Shown piece by piece: positions 17,615 to 26,587 of a stretch of DNA of 64,000 bases. Source of the stretch: Psychrobacter sp. BI730 (GTDB lineage Bacteria > Pseudomonadota > Gammaproteobacteria > Pseudomonadales > Moraxellaceae); NCBI RefSeq assembly GCF_013414195.1, contig NZ_JAATTV010000001.1, forward strand, positions 230,452 through 294,451, in the 5' to 3' direction. The translations under genes and the position numbers were made by a program. The stretch's first letter is position 1. Each line of letters starts with the position of its first letter. The notes below the pieces were generated by a model, which saw only the letters and a list, made by a program, of their open reading frames with translations, made no database searches and had not been told where the DNA came from.

Positions 17615-19501
17615 ATGGATTATCGCTCAAAAACCTCTACCGGCGGTCGTAATATGGCAGGCGCGCGCGCATTATGGCGTGCAACCGGCATGACTGACGG
17701 CGACTTTGGCAAGCCAATCATTGCGATTGCTAACTCTTTCACCCAGTTTGTACCCGGCCATGTGCATCTAAAAGACCTTGGACAACTGGTCGCCCGTGAG
17801 ATTGAGCAAGCAGGCGGCGTTGCAAAAGAGTTCAATACCATTGCGGTCGATGATGGTATTGCGATGGGCCATAGCGGTATGTTGTACTCGCTACCAAGCC
17901 GTGATTTGATCGCTGATTCTGTCGAGTATATGGTAAATGCCCACTGTGCAGATGCGCTAGTTTGTATTTCTAACTGTGACAAAATCACTCCGGGTATGTT
18001 GATGGCCGCCATGCGCCTTAACATTCCAGTGGTATTTATCTCAGGTGGTCCAATGGAAGCGGGCAAAATCTTAGCCAGTACTGTTGGTAAGAGCCACAAT
18101 ACCGATAGTAGTGACAGCAGTGCTGTTCGCAAACTTGACCTTGTCGATGCGATGATGGACGCTGCTGATGATAGCATCAGTGATGAAGACGTCGCTGCTA
18201 TCGAAGCTTCAGCCTGCCCTACTTGTGGCTCATGCTCTGGTATGTTTACCGCCAACTCGATGAACTGCTTGACCGAAGCTTTAGGCCTAGCACTACCAGG
18301 TAATGGCTCACTGCTAGCTACTCATTCATTACGCCGCGAGCTATTCTTAGAAGCGGGTCGTACCATCGTGTCGCTTGCTAAACGTCGTTATGAGCAAGAT
18401 GATGACTCTGTACTACCACGCTCTATCGCTACCAAAGCCGCTTTTGAAAATGCCATGAGCTTAGATATTGCCATGGGCGGCTCAACCAATACCATCTTGC
18501 ATTTACTTGCTGCTGCTAATGAAGCAGAAATCGACTTTAAGATGGCTGATATTGACCGTTTGAGTCGCGGTGTGCCTTGTCTGGCAAAAGTAGCCCCTGC
18601 CTCACAAAAATACCATATGGAAGACGTGCATCGTGCTGGCGGTGTCTTTGCATTACTCGCTGAGCTTGATCGCGCCGAGTTACTAAAAACTGATGTACCA
18701 ACTATCCATAGCGCAACGATGAAAGAAGCGATTGATAAGTGGGATATCATGAACCCTGACAATCATGAAGCTCGCGCACGCTTCCTTGCAGCACCTGGTG
18801 GCGTACGTACCACGGAAGCATTCTCACAATCAAAAGAGTGGTCAAACCTCGATGTCAACCGTGAGTCAGGCTGTATCCGTAGTGCCAAACACGCCTACTC
18901 TACAGATGGCGGCTTAGCCGTACTATATGGCAATATCGCTGAGCGCGGCTGTGTGGTCAAAACTGCAGGCGTCGACGAAAGCATCTTGACCTTTACTGGT
19001 CGCGCGCGTCTATTTGAATCACAAGATGATGCGGTTGCTGCGGTATTGGCTGACGAAATCGTTGCAGGTGATGTGGTCATCATTCGCTACGAAGGCCCTA
19101 AAGGCGGCCCTGGTATGCAAGAAATGCTTTATCCAACGACTTATCTCAAGTCAAAAGGATTGGGTAAAGAATGCGCCCTACTGACTGATGGTCGTTTCTC
19201 TGGTGGTACATCAGGTCTATCAATTGGTCATGCCAGCCCAGAAGCTGCTGAAGGTGGGGCGATTGGTTTGGTCGAAGAAGGCGATAGTATTCATATCGAT
19301 ATCCCAAATCGTACCATCAACATGCAAGTGAGCGACGCAGACTTAGCCGCTCGCCGAGAAGCTATGGAGGCGCGTGGTCGTGATGCATGGAAGCCTGTCA
19401 ACCGTGATCGTCATGTCTCGCCAGCATTACGTGCTTATGCTGCTATGACTACCAGTGCTGATACTGGTGCCGTACGTGACGTGAGCCAAGTGGAGCGCTA
19501 G
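17615..19501 (+). CDS. ilvD: Dihydroxy-acid dehydratase
   Basis: IlvD removes water from 2,3-dihydroxy-3-methylbutanoate and its homologue, giving the 2-oxo acids for valine, isoleucine, leucine and pantothenate. The 628-residue product shows the cluster cysteines in [12 protein letters not shown] and [18 protein letters not shown], the Mg-binding [11 protein letters not shown], and C-terminal [20 protein letters not shown]. The frame is open to a start at 17573, but the ATG at 17615 has AAGGA upstream and the usual N-terminus [19 protein letters not shown]. No other branched-chain genes are adjacent. It ends at a strong terminator. Confidence 0.97.
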   Translation: MDYRSKTSTGGRNMAGARALWRATGMTDGDFGKPIIAIANSFTQFVPGHVHLKDLGQLVAREIEQAGGVAKEFNTIAVDDGIAMGHSGMLYSLPSRDLIADSVEYMVNAHCADALVCISNCDKITPGMLMAAMRLNIPVVFISGGPMEAGKILASTVGKSHNTDSSDSSAVRKLDLVDAMMDAADDSISDEDVAAIEASACPTCGSCSGMFTANSMNCLTEALGLALPGNGSLLATHSLRRELFLEAGRTIVSLAKRRYEQDDDSVLPRSIATKAAFENAMSLDIAMGGSTNTILHLLAAANEAEIDFKMADIDRLSRGVPCLAKVAPASQKYHMEDVHRAGGVFALLAELDRAELLKTDVPTIHSATMKEAIDKWDIMNPDNHEARARFLAAPGGVRTTEAFSQSKEWSNLDVNRESGCIRSAKHAYSTDGGLAVLYGNIAERGCVVKTAGVDESILTFTGRARLFESQDDAVAAVLADEIVAGDVVIIRYEGPKGGPGMQEMLYPTTYLKSKGLGKECALLTDGRFSGGTSGLSIGHASPEAAEGGAIGLVEEGDSIHIDIPNRTINMQVSDADLAARREAMEARGRDAWKPVNRDRHVSPALRAYAAMTTSADTGAVRDVSQVER

Positions 19502-19543
19502 TCTGTAAGCTATCAATGCTCCAGACATACTGATAAAAATATT

Positions 19544-19570
19544 AAGCCTGCGTAATGCAGGCTTTTTTTT
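19544..19570 (+). terminator. Intrinsic terminator of ilvD
   Basis: AGCCTGC (19545-19551) pairs with GCAGGCT (19557-19563), followed by an eight-T run. Confidence 0.93.
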
Positions 19571-19749
19571 CACCAAAAAACAACGTAGCTGTCGTTTTGA
19601 TAACTATTTTTTGCGGTAATTATTTTATTTTGACGTCATGATAAAGAGTATCAGTGACTGACTATCAACTATCGCTGTTGATAGTCATCAACATCTAAAA
19701 TTACCCTCTTAAAATCGATCCTTAAAACATAACGACGTGCGTAAACCTT

Positions 19750-20997
19750 ATGATTGAAAAATATAACTTATTCTTATTAATCTGCGGGATTGCCTTTTTA
19801 CTCGGGGCCTTGTTTCCTGTTATTTTTAAGCGCACCTCTATCTCATTACCGATGCTCCAAGTCAGCTTCGGTCTGATGATGGGCTACTGGTGGACGTCTT
19901 TATCCTTTTTAGACCCACTTGATAACGGTTTACTCATCGAAAAACTGACTGAGATTGTTGTATTGGTCTCATTGGTTGGTGCTGGTATTAAAATCGACAC
20001 TGAGTTGTCTTGGCGATTGTGGCGACCAACAGTAAGACTGCTACTCATTACCATGCCTATTGGTATTTTTGCGATGGCAGTCTTGGGATATTACGCGTTT
20101 GGTTTAAGCCTTGGTGCTGCTATTCTGTTGGGTGCAGTGTTAGCACCTACTGATCCAGTATTGGCTTCGAGCATTCAAGTGGGACCTCCCAATACAGGAG
20201 GAGAAGACACACCGCGCTTTACCTTAACGTCAGAGGCAGGGTTGAACGATGGTCTGGCTTTTCCGTTTGTGTATCTAGCGATTAAGATCGCAGAAGCGTT
20301 CAGTGAAGGCAAAACCTTTACTTACGAGATGCTATGGTCGTGGTTTACTCATGATGTCTTATGGAAGATTGGCGCAGGCGTAGTGGTGGGTGTATTGGTT
20401 GGTAAATTATTGGCCAAAGTCGTATTTTCTAAACATACCCGTGAGACTACCATCTCGCAAGGTTATGTGGTTATTGCATTGACGCTACTAGCCTATGGTC
20501 TTGCAGAGTATGTACACAGTTATGGCTTCATCGCTGTATTCGTGGCCGCATTTGCGTTTCGTCGCTCGGAGTGTGAGCATACTTATCACCAAAAACTGCA
20601 TGATTTCGCTGAGCAATCAGAAGGCTTATTGATGTCATTAGTGCTGGTTATCTTTGGCATGTTCCTCGGTCAAGGGTTACAGGCAGGCGTCGAGTTGACA
20701 TGGCGCGTCTATATTGTCAGCTTTACCTTCTTACTACTTATACGTCCAATTGGTGGATTTATTGCTTTATCAGGATTGAACTTACCACATACCGAGAAAT
20801 ACGCAATATCGGCTTTGGGTATTCGCGGTATCGGTACTTTGTATTATCTGTCCTATGCGCTCAATCAAGGTTTCTTCGCGGATGAAGATGCGCTCAAATT
20901 GTGGATTGTCTGTTCGATTGTCATTTTGACTTCTATCTTTATCCATGGTCTCAGCGCATCAAGATTGCTTAAAATGACACCAAAAAAGCAGCATTAA
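19750..20997 (+). CDS. CPA1-type cation:proton antiporter
   Basis: This 415-residue inner-membrane protein has about twelve hydrophobic segments and the core motifs of monovalent cation/proton antiporters: GAVLAPTDPVLASS near residue 130 and the ion-binding SEAGLNDGLAFPFVYLA near residue 160, with the ND pair typical of electroneutral CPA1 (NhaP-like) members. It would exchange Na+ or K+ for H+ in pH and salt homeostasis. The ATG has no strong Shine-Dalgarno. The last codons overlap a hairpin that terminates the convergent gene. Ion specificity cannot be read from the sequence. Confidence 0.9.
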   Translation: MIEKYNLFLLICGIAFLLGALFPVIFKRTSISLPMLQVSFGLMMGYWWTSLSFLDPLDNGLLIEKLTEIVVLVSLVGAGIKIDTELSWRLWRPTVRLLLITMPIGIFAMAVLGYYAFGLSLGAAILLGAVLAPTDPVLASSIQVGPPNTGGEDTPRFTLTSEAGLNDGLAFPFVYLAIKIAEAFSEGKTFTYEMLWSWFTHDVLWKIGAGVVVGVLVGKLLAKVVFSKHTRETTISQGYVVIALTLLAYGLAEYVHSYGFIAVFVAAFAFRRSECEHTYHQKLHDFAEQSEGLLMSLVLVIFGMFLGQGLQAGVELTWRVYIVSFTFLLLIRPIGGFIALSGLNLPHTEKYAISALGIRGIGTLYYLSYALNQGFFADEDALKLWIVCSIVILTSIFIHGLSASRLLKMTPKKQH

Positions 20998-21011
20998 AAT
21001 TAATGCTGCTT
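20982..21011 (-). terminator. Terminator of the serine hydrolase, overlapping the antiporter 3' end
   Basis: AAGCAGCATTA (20986-20996) pairs perfectly with TAATGCTGCTT (21001-21011). On the minus strand it is followed by TTTTTT. The left arm includes the antiporter stop codon, so one piece of DNA serves both genes. Confidence 0.85.
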
Positions 21012-21052
21012 ATATTTGAAATAGAATAAATTCGCGATTGAAGTTTGCATTA

Positions 21053-22489
21053 TTAAAGTATTTCTTCTACCCAGCTCAAGACGGCTTCTGTCAGCGCAAA
21101 CTGACGAACGTCATTGAGCATAGTGGTATCAAAATTATGAATAAAAGCAAATGACAGTTGGCGCTCAGGGTCGCACCAAGCAACCGATCCGTTATATCCC
21201 ATGTGCCCGAATCCTGATAAAGCAGGACTCTTTTTCTTATCCGTATCATCGTTGTTAGCATACAAGCTAAATAATCTATGGTATCCCAATCGCCATTTCA
21301 TAGCCGCTGGCATAACCGCATCTAAACCCTCAACCTGCGGAGTAGATAACTGCTCAAAAGTAACACCATCAATCAGCGTTTTCCCTTGCCATATACCGCC
21401 ATTAGCAAGCATTGCATAAATCGTTGCCAGTGCTTTAGCGGAAGCGACACCATTTGCCGCTGGAATGACAGCTTGTAGCGTCTGGCGGTTATGATAATCA
21501 AGGGCATGTTTGCCAGCAGGTATCAGCGCTGACTTATAGTTTTTTAGATTAAGCTGACTGGTATTGAAATATAAGCTATTGATACGCGCCGTATTTAATA
21601 CAGGTTGTGCGTTATCAATATCAGAGCTATCTAGATTTTCATCAAAGCTGTCATCAAGGCTATTTTGCGTCTCAGCTGCACGCTTATCATTTATCATTTT
21701 CTGCTGCCAGCAGTGATAACTAGGTAAGCTTGCATAAGTACGTAAAGTCTCTTGAGAGTCTACTTTTAAGGTTGGTTTTTGACGTCTCGATTTTAATTGA
21801 GAGCTTGTATCCTCTGTTTCTTCAAAATCTTTGGCCAATTTTGCCACCTGATCTACTTTACTATCTGGCACACCAAAATAGCAGCTGTCGGCAATACCCA
21901 GAGGCTCCGTTAGATACTGGCGCAGTGCTGCAGCGAATGGTAAGTTCGTAACCGCCTCTATTACGCCGCCCAATACCCAACCGTAGACCAATGCACTATA
22001 AGCGCTGTCATACTTAGTAGCATCTTCGGGAGAGGTAATGGGCATCGCTGCAATGTGGCGCAGCATCGTATCCCAATCGAGTACCATCTCGCTATCGACC
22101 TCGATACTTTGAATCGAAAACAAATCAGCCTGATGTGACATGATTTGTCGCAACGTAATTTGGTCTTTGCCGTTTGCAGCAAATTCTGGCCAATAATGGG
22201 CAATAGGTTTGTCATATTCGATCAGTTGCTGCGAAACCAGCACATGAACCAACGTTGCCAATACCCCTTTACCAGTAGAAAAGTTAATTGCCAACGTATC
22301 GGGTAGCCACGACATATCGGGACGCGCCATACCTGTACTGGCTTGCGCAATGCATTGACCTGCTTGATACACGGCCACAGCCCCGCCAGCAGGTGCATCA
22401 TCAAGCTGTAAATCTGTCAGTAATTGCTGTAATCTTTTTTGAAAGTCAGCGTTTATGGGTGTATTAGAATTTTCTGTATTATGATCCAT
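21053..22489 (-). CDS. Serine hydrolase of the beta-lactamase/class C fold
   Basis: The 478-residue protein belongs to the class C beta-lactamase-like serine hydrolases (EstB, D-aminopeptidase and similar). The nucleophile motif SxxK appears as STGKG near residue 71, the second motif as YSALVYG, and the C-terminal LGYHRLF to GHMGYNGSVAWCDP carries the third element (HMG in place of KTG). There is no signal peptide, so it is cytoplasmic. An acidic insert of about 70 residues lies after residue 225 (SLDDSFDENLDSSDIDN). True beta-lactamase activity is unlikely; an esterase or peptidase is more probable. AAGG precedes the ATG. Confidence 0.83.
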   Translation of the reverse strand: MDHNTENSNTPINADFQKRLQQLLTDLQLDDAPAGGAVAVYQAGQCIAQASTGMARPDMSWLPDTLAINFSTGKGVLATLVHVLVSQQLIEYDKPIAHYWPEFAANGKDQITLRQIMSHQADLFSIQSIEVDSEMVLDWDTMLRHIAAMPITSPEDATKYDSAYSALVYGWVLGGVIEAVTNLPFAAALRQYLTEPLGIADSCYFGVPDSKVDQVAKLAKDFEETEDTSSQLKSRRQKPTLKVDSQETLRTYASLPSYHCWQQKMINDKRAAETQNSLDDSFDENLDSSDIDNAQPVLNTARINSLYFNTSQLNLKNYKSALIPAGKHALDYHNRQTLQAVIPAANGVASAKALATIYAMLANGGIWQGKTLIDGVTFEQLSTPQVEGLDAVMPAAMKWRLGYHRLFSLYANNDDTDKKKSPALSGFGHMGYNGSVAWCDPERQLSFAFIHNFDTTMLNDVRQFALTEAVLSWVEEIL

Positions 22490-22662
22490 TATTATTACCT
22501 TGCTCCAGTGATATAAATTATTCTAGTTTTAAGATGATAGTAATACATAAGCTATAGTCAAAGAAGTCTAAAACGCATACAAGGTAGCCGATTACAGATT
22601 GCACAAGTATTTCTTTGACTATATAAAATATTTGAACCAGTATAAATGAATTGTGAGCCAAT

Positions 22663-22692
22663 AAAAAAGGCCACCTATTGGTCGCCTTTTTT
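22663..22692 (-). terminator. Bidirectional intrinsic terminator
   Basis: AAAAAAGGC pairs with GCCTTTTTT across a nearly continuous inner stem. It lies between the stop of the phosphatase-like gene (22768) and the start of the serine hydrolase, and can act on the minus strand. Confidence 0.85.
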
Positions 22693-22767
22693 ATTATTTA
22701 TTTCGATGTTATTTTTAGAGTTTACCAACGTCTAAGACAGCACTAATATTCAACGCCACAAATCTAG

Positions 22768-23340
22768 TTAACGCGGTACTAGCAAACGATTATGAACTTC
22801 TTGTTCAAGCTTAGTCAAACCATGACTGCGACCACGTTCCATCGCTGTATCCATCTTACGTCCACGCAACCATCCTGCCCGCAGCGCTATTGCAGCTCCC
22901 ACTCTATTGCCCGACCCACAGTGCATAGCGACTTTTTTGCCATGATGTTGACGTAGTACATTATCAAATGCCAATATCTTAAGCTGCTTTAGCTCTTTAG
23001 CACCGCTGATAGGCAGCTGTTCGTAGTGCATACCTGCTTGCTCAACTGCTGATGCCTCATCAAAGCTTAATTCGTCATCAGGCTGCAAGTTGATGACCAG
23101 CTCGACACCTGCTTTCGCTAAAGCCGCAACTTTTTCGTCATCTAATGCACCGCACACGATAGTGTTTGCATCTGGACGAAAATAAGGCTCAAAGATATCG
23201 GCCAAATCAACGCCATTATCGGCACTAACATGAATGTTAGCGCCGCTATCGTTAGCAGCGACCGTATCGGTTGCTATCGAGCTATCTGTTTGATCTACGT
23301 CTATCACGTTTTCTTCTGAAGGCATGTTTTGTGAAGTCAT
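22768..23340 (-). CDS. DUF442-type (beta-lactamase-hydrolase-like) phosphatase-like protein
   Basis: The 190-residue protein has an acidic, low-complexity N-terminus of about 55 residues, then a domain like the DUF442/TIGR01244 group of dual-specificity phosphatase-fold proteins: ANTIVCGALDDEKVAALAKA, VELVINLQPDDE and the loop MHCGSGNRVGAAIALRAGW. The catalytic loop is C-x4-R (CGSGNR), as in rhodanese-like and DUF442 proteins, not the C-x5-R of classical phosphatases. The biological substrate is unknown. The start has no clear Shine-Dalgarno. It follows the dehydratase gene by 58 bases on the same strand and may be cotranscribed with it. Confidence 0.75.
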   Translation of the reverse strand: MTSQNMPSEENVIDVDQTDSSIATDTVAANDSGANIHVSADNGVDLADIFEPYFRPDANTIVCGALDDEKVAALAKAGVELVINLQPDDELSFDEASAVEQAGMHYEQLPISGAKELKQLKILAFDNVLRQHHGKKVAMHCGSGNRVGAAIALRAGWLRGRKMDTAMERGRSHGLTKLEQEVHNRLLVPR

Positions 23341-23398
23341 AATAATAAATATGTACGTTAAATATGGCTGTTAAAATAGAAGCTTTATGATGTTTATA

Positions 23399-24313
23399 TT
23401 ACTTGCTGTCGCTCTTTAAGGTTACAACACCCGCCAAATGCGGTTTATTGTTTTTAGAGCTATACAGTCCAAACTCACAAGTATCATCTACGTTTGTAAG
23501 CTGGGCTACTGGCTCAGCAATCAGCTCTACTTCAGCTGGCAAAAAGATAGGCAGCTTAAATGAGACGTCAATTGTATAAGCATCAGGCAAATCACCCATT
23601 AGAGCAAGACACTTAGCCTTTGACCACATACCGTGCGCAATCGCTTTAGGGAAACCAAAGGCACGTGCTGATAGCGGATGCAAATGAATCAAGTTAAAAT
23701 CGCCTGAGACAAAGGCATAACGACGACCGATATCTTCTGGCACTTCAAAAATGCTATGAACACCTTCTTCGTTTACTTCAGGCTTGACCATGACCGGACG
23801 CGGCGCGCTCTTCTTATCTTTACTGCTAGGTTTCTTGCTACGTGATAAATAAGTCGATGTACCTTCCCAGATGACTTCATCTTCTGACTTTACGATAGTG
23901 ACAAAGTCAAACTGCTGACCTTGAGCATGATCGCGCAAATTGTCAAAAGTGACCGACATTGCTACCGTTTCACGCTCTCCAATCGGGCGATACTGGGTGA
24001 CGCTATTATCAACGTGGACAAGACCTAACATGGCAAATGGGAATGGCTCTTTGACCATCATGTTCATTTGTAGCGTCTGTGACAATACCGAGAAGTAAGT
24101 CGCTGGCACTTTGCCATCATCAGCAAAACCGCAAATTTTGCGATAGTCATCTAGGTTTTCTTGATCGATATGCAAGTCATCTACATAGTAAGTAGATTGT
24201 GGCAACTGGTCTCTACTAACCTTGCCACCATTACCGATAGGCAATAAGCTTTTGACAATATTGGCGTAAGTGGTGTGCGTTTTTGGCAACGCATCATAAT
24301 GTTTGTCTGACAT
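23399..24313 (-). CDS. MaoC-like hydratase/dehydratase (HtdX-like)
   Basis: This 304-residue protein is a double hot-dog acyl-thioester hydratase. The C-terminal half holds the MaoC active-site helix: FVSGDFNLIHLHPLSARAFG then FPKAIAHGMW, with the catalytic aspartate and histidine. It would interconvert enoyl and (R)-3-hydroxyacyl thioesters. The N-terminal half lacks these residues, as in HtdX and HtdZ. The gene precedes the phosphatase-like gene and follows a FabG4-like reductase. In Mycobacterium tuberculosis htdX, fabG4 and fadA2 have the same order and orientation. AGGA lies nine bases before the ATG. A role in fatty acid elongation or hydroxyacyl turnover is inferred. Confidence 0.87.
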   Translation of the reverse strand: MSDKHYDALPKTHTTYANIVKSLLPIGNGGKVSRDQLPQSTYYVDDLHIDQENLDDYRKICGFADDGKVPATYFSVLSQTLQMNMMVKEPFPFAMLGLVHVDNSVTQYRPIGERETVAMSVTFDNLRDHAQGQQFDFVTIVKSEDEVIWEGTSTYLSRSKKPSSKDKKSAPRPVMVKPEVNEEGVHSIFEVPEDIGRRYAFVSGDFNLIHLHPLSARAFGFPKAIAHGMWSKAKCLALMGDLPDAYTIDVSFKLPIFLPAEVELIAEPVAQLTNVDDTCEFGLYSSKNNKPHLAGVVTLKSDSK

Positions 24314-24484
24314 AAGTACATCCTAAGTGTGGCTTGAACAAGTTCTTTAACATATATAAAGACAATCTGCAGTCATTGACTAAAGCCTACTATTAAATCA
24401 TCTAATAAGCATTAAATTTAATCAACCTCATGAGTATTTTTAACAGCAAAAAATAGTTTAGCTATTGGTTCTTGTGTTTTTATC

Positions 24485-24512
24485 ATAAAAAAGCCACCCT
24501 TGGGCAGCTTTA
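24485..24512 (-). terminator. Intrinsic terminator after the FabG4-like gene
   Basis: AAAGCTGCCC and GGGTGGCTTT form a stem with two mismatches on the minus strand, ending in TTTTTT. It lies in the 324-base gap 24314-24637, which holds no other feature and no gene. It implies that the reductase and the dehydratase need not be on one transcript. Confidence 0.75.
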
Positions 24513-24637
24513 TTACACTTTATCAAAGATTATTTCGTAAGCATATGTGATACAAACGAGAAATAATAGCTTATATGATACAACTACTGTCTCTATCTGT
24601 ACCTTATTTCTCACATATACCTGTCAATTAATCAACA

Positions 24638-26038
24638 TTACGCACCAAGTAAGCTTTGACCACAGACGCGAACCGTGTTGCCATTTAGACCGCCAGAGGC
24701 AGGTGAAGCGAACCATGCAATAGTTTCAGCCACATCTACTGGCAGGCCGCCTTGGCTCATTGAATTCATGCGGCGACCAGCTTCACGAATAGCAAATGGA
24801 ATGGCTTCTGTCATTTGGGTTTCGATGAAACCAGGAGCGACTGCATTGATCGTCATGCCTTTAGCATTGTCTTCTAATTGCTTGGCAGTTGCGTTAACCA
24901 AACCAATCACACCAGCTTTAGAAGTGGCATAGTTGGTCTGACCCATGTTGCCAGCGATACCTGAAATTGACGACACACATACGATACGTGCGTTTTCTTT
25001 CAGTACGTCATTGTCCAACAAGTAGCGGTTCAATCTAGCGATACTGCCCAAGTTGATATCGATGACCATGTTCCACTTTTTCTCATCCATCTTAGCCAAC
25101 GTCTTATCACGAGTCACGCCAGCATTATGGATGATTGAATCTAGGCCACCACGTTTTTGGGCAGCGTCAGCGATTTCTGCCCCAGCATCTTCACTAGTGA
25201 TATCTACTGCCAAAGCAGAGCCGCTGATTTCGCTAGCAACTTTTTGTAGGTCAGCTTGCTGCTGTGGTACATCTAGACAGATAACATGAGCCCCTTCACG
25301 AGCCAATACACGAGCGATAGCTTCGCCAATACCGCGACTTGCGCCAGTCACTAGCATCGTCTTGCCGCCCAAAGGCTGGTTCCAGTCAACATCAACTGAG
25401 CTGCCTTTACTGACACGTACTACTTGTCCTGATACATAAGCTGAACGAGCTGAGGTAAAAAAGCGTAAGGTTGAATCTAGGTTTTGCTCTGCGCCTTCTT
25501 CAACATAAATCAGCTGCGCTGTGATACCGCGCTTAAACTCTTTACCCACTGACTTCACAAAACCCTCAAGCGAGCGTTGAGCCATTGCAGATTCAATATC
25601 AGTGATGTTCTCTGGCGTACGACCAACCACAACCACACGGCCTGATTTTTCTACGCGGCGTGCAACTGTATGGAAAAACTCATAAAGCTCTTTTAGCTGT
25701 TCAGCATTGCTAATATTACTGGCATCAAAAAGCAGTACTTTGAATTGATCATCGCCGCCCGTGTTGGCTTTTGCCTCGACGCCTGCATCAGCAAGTGCGT
25801 CTTTGATATCATCACTGCTGTTTACATATACTTCGGCATGGACGTCTGACAGGATACGGGCAACAGACTCACTGACACTCTTGTCATCACCAGTAGCACG
25901 GCCAACCAATACGCTACCACGCACCAAACGCTCACCGCTTTCGAAACGATCAAGCGTCGTTGGCATTGGCAAACCTAAGTTTTTTGCTACTTTTTTGCCA
26001 ATAGAAGATTGAACAAAATCACCATAACGGTCTGACAT
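24638..26038 (-). CDS. High-molecular-weight 3-oxoacyl-thioester reductase (FabG4-like)
   Basis: The 466-residue protein has an N-terminal flavodoxin-like domain (residues 1-about 205) followed by an SDR domain. The SDR part shows the cofactor loop VTGASRGIGEAIARVLA, HNAGVTRDKT, the catalytic SSISGIAGNMG serine and YATSKAGVIG, and the terminal GGLNGNTVRVCGQSLLG. This two-domain build is that of FabG4 (Rv0242c), an NADH-using 3-oxoacyl-CoA/ACP reductase. The frame is open to 26113, but AAGGA precedes the ATG at 26036-26038, which begins MSDRYGDFVQS. A divergent thiolase and a nearby dehydratase support a role in 3-hydroxyacyl metabolism. The product is cytoplasmic. Confidence 0.92.
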   Translation of the reverse strand: MSDRYGDFVQSSIGKKVAKNLGLPMPTTLDRFESGERLVRGSVLVGRATGDDKSVSESVARILSDVHAEVYVNSSDDIKDALADAGVEAKANTGGDDQFKVLLFDASNISNAEQLKELYEFFHTVARRVEKSGRVVVVGRTPENITDIESAMAQRSLEGFVKSVGKEFKRGITAQLIYVEEGAEQNLDSTLRFFTSARSAYVSGQVVRVSKGSSVDVDWNQPLGGKTMLVTGASRGIGEAIARVLAREGAHVICLDVPQQQADLQKVASEISGSALAVDITSEDAGAEIADAAQKRGGLDSIIHNAGVTRDKTLAKMDEKKWNMVIDINLGSIARLNRYLLDNDVLKENARIVCVSSISGIAGNMGQTNYATSKAGVIGLVNATAKQLEDNAKGMTINAVAPGFIETQMTEAIPFAIREAGRRMNSMSQGGLPVDVAETIAWFASPASGGLNGNTVRVCGQSLLGA

Positions 26039-26587
26039 AATATAATCCTTATAATTAATGATTCGTATAATAATAAAAAATGCAATGAATCTATTATATA
26101 GAGACATTGACATCGTAATTATTTAAATTTAGTAAATCACCTCAAAACTAGCCTAACTATACACTTCCCTTATAAACAAGTCCAAAAACAGATAATGTCT
26201 ACAACAATCTGTAAACAAGTCAGTATACAAGCCAGTCGTTTTTAGCAGCATTAAGCGCCACTATAACATGTTAAAATCTGACCTATAGGTTATGGCATAC
26301 TTAATTATTGATAACAATATATTATCAAACGTACTGTTATGCAATGCTAATATTTCTTACTAGCCAGTCTATTAGAGCGATGCGTCATGGTCATGAATCT
26401 ACTACCGACCTCATACAAGCGTCACATAGTTTGCTAAAGAGATACATTAAGTGAATAAAAAACGCCTTATGATAAACAGCTGTATTGCGTAATAAATGAT
26501 AATATTTGCCTGTATAAAATAACTTAACTATTTTTTATTGTTACCTATCACTTTTTACTTCTACCCATACTTTTTAAGGATAATATT
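26039..26587. other. Divergent promoter region between FabG4-like and thiolase genes
   Basis: This AT-rich gap of about 550 bases holds no gene. It must contain both promoters. An inverted repeat at 26308-26328 is the only clear candidate operator. Confidence 0.5.
26308..26328. promoter_or_regulatory. Candidate operator: TTGATAA-N7-TTATCAA
   Basis: TTGATAA (26308-26314) and TTATCAA (26322-26328) form a perfect 7-bp inverted repeat with a 7-base spacer between the divergent lipid genes. The size suits a TetR- or FadR-type dimer site. The regulator is unknown. Confidence 0.4.

Noticed and set aside
17620..18255. 211-residue antisense frame inside ilvD
   Set aside because: It mirrors the codon structure of ilvD and has no ribosome-binding site or domain.
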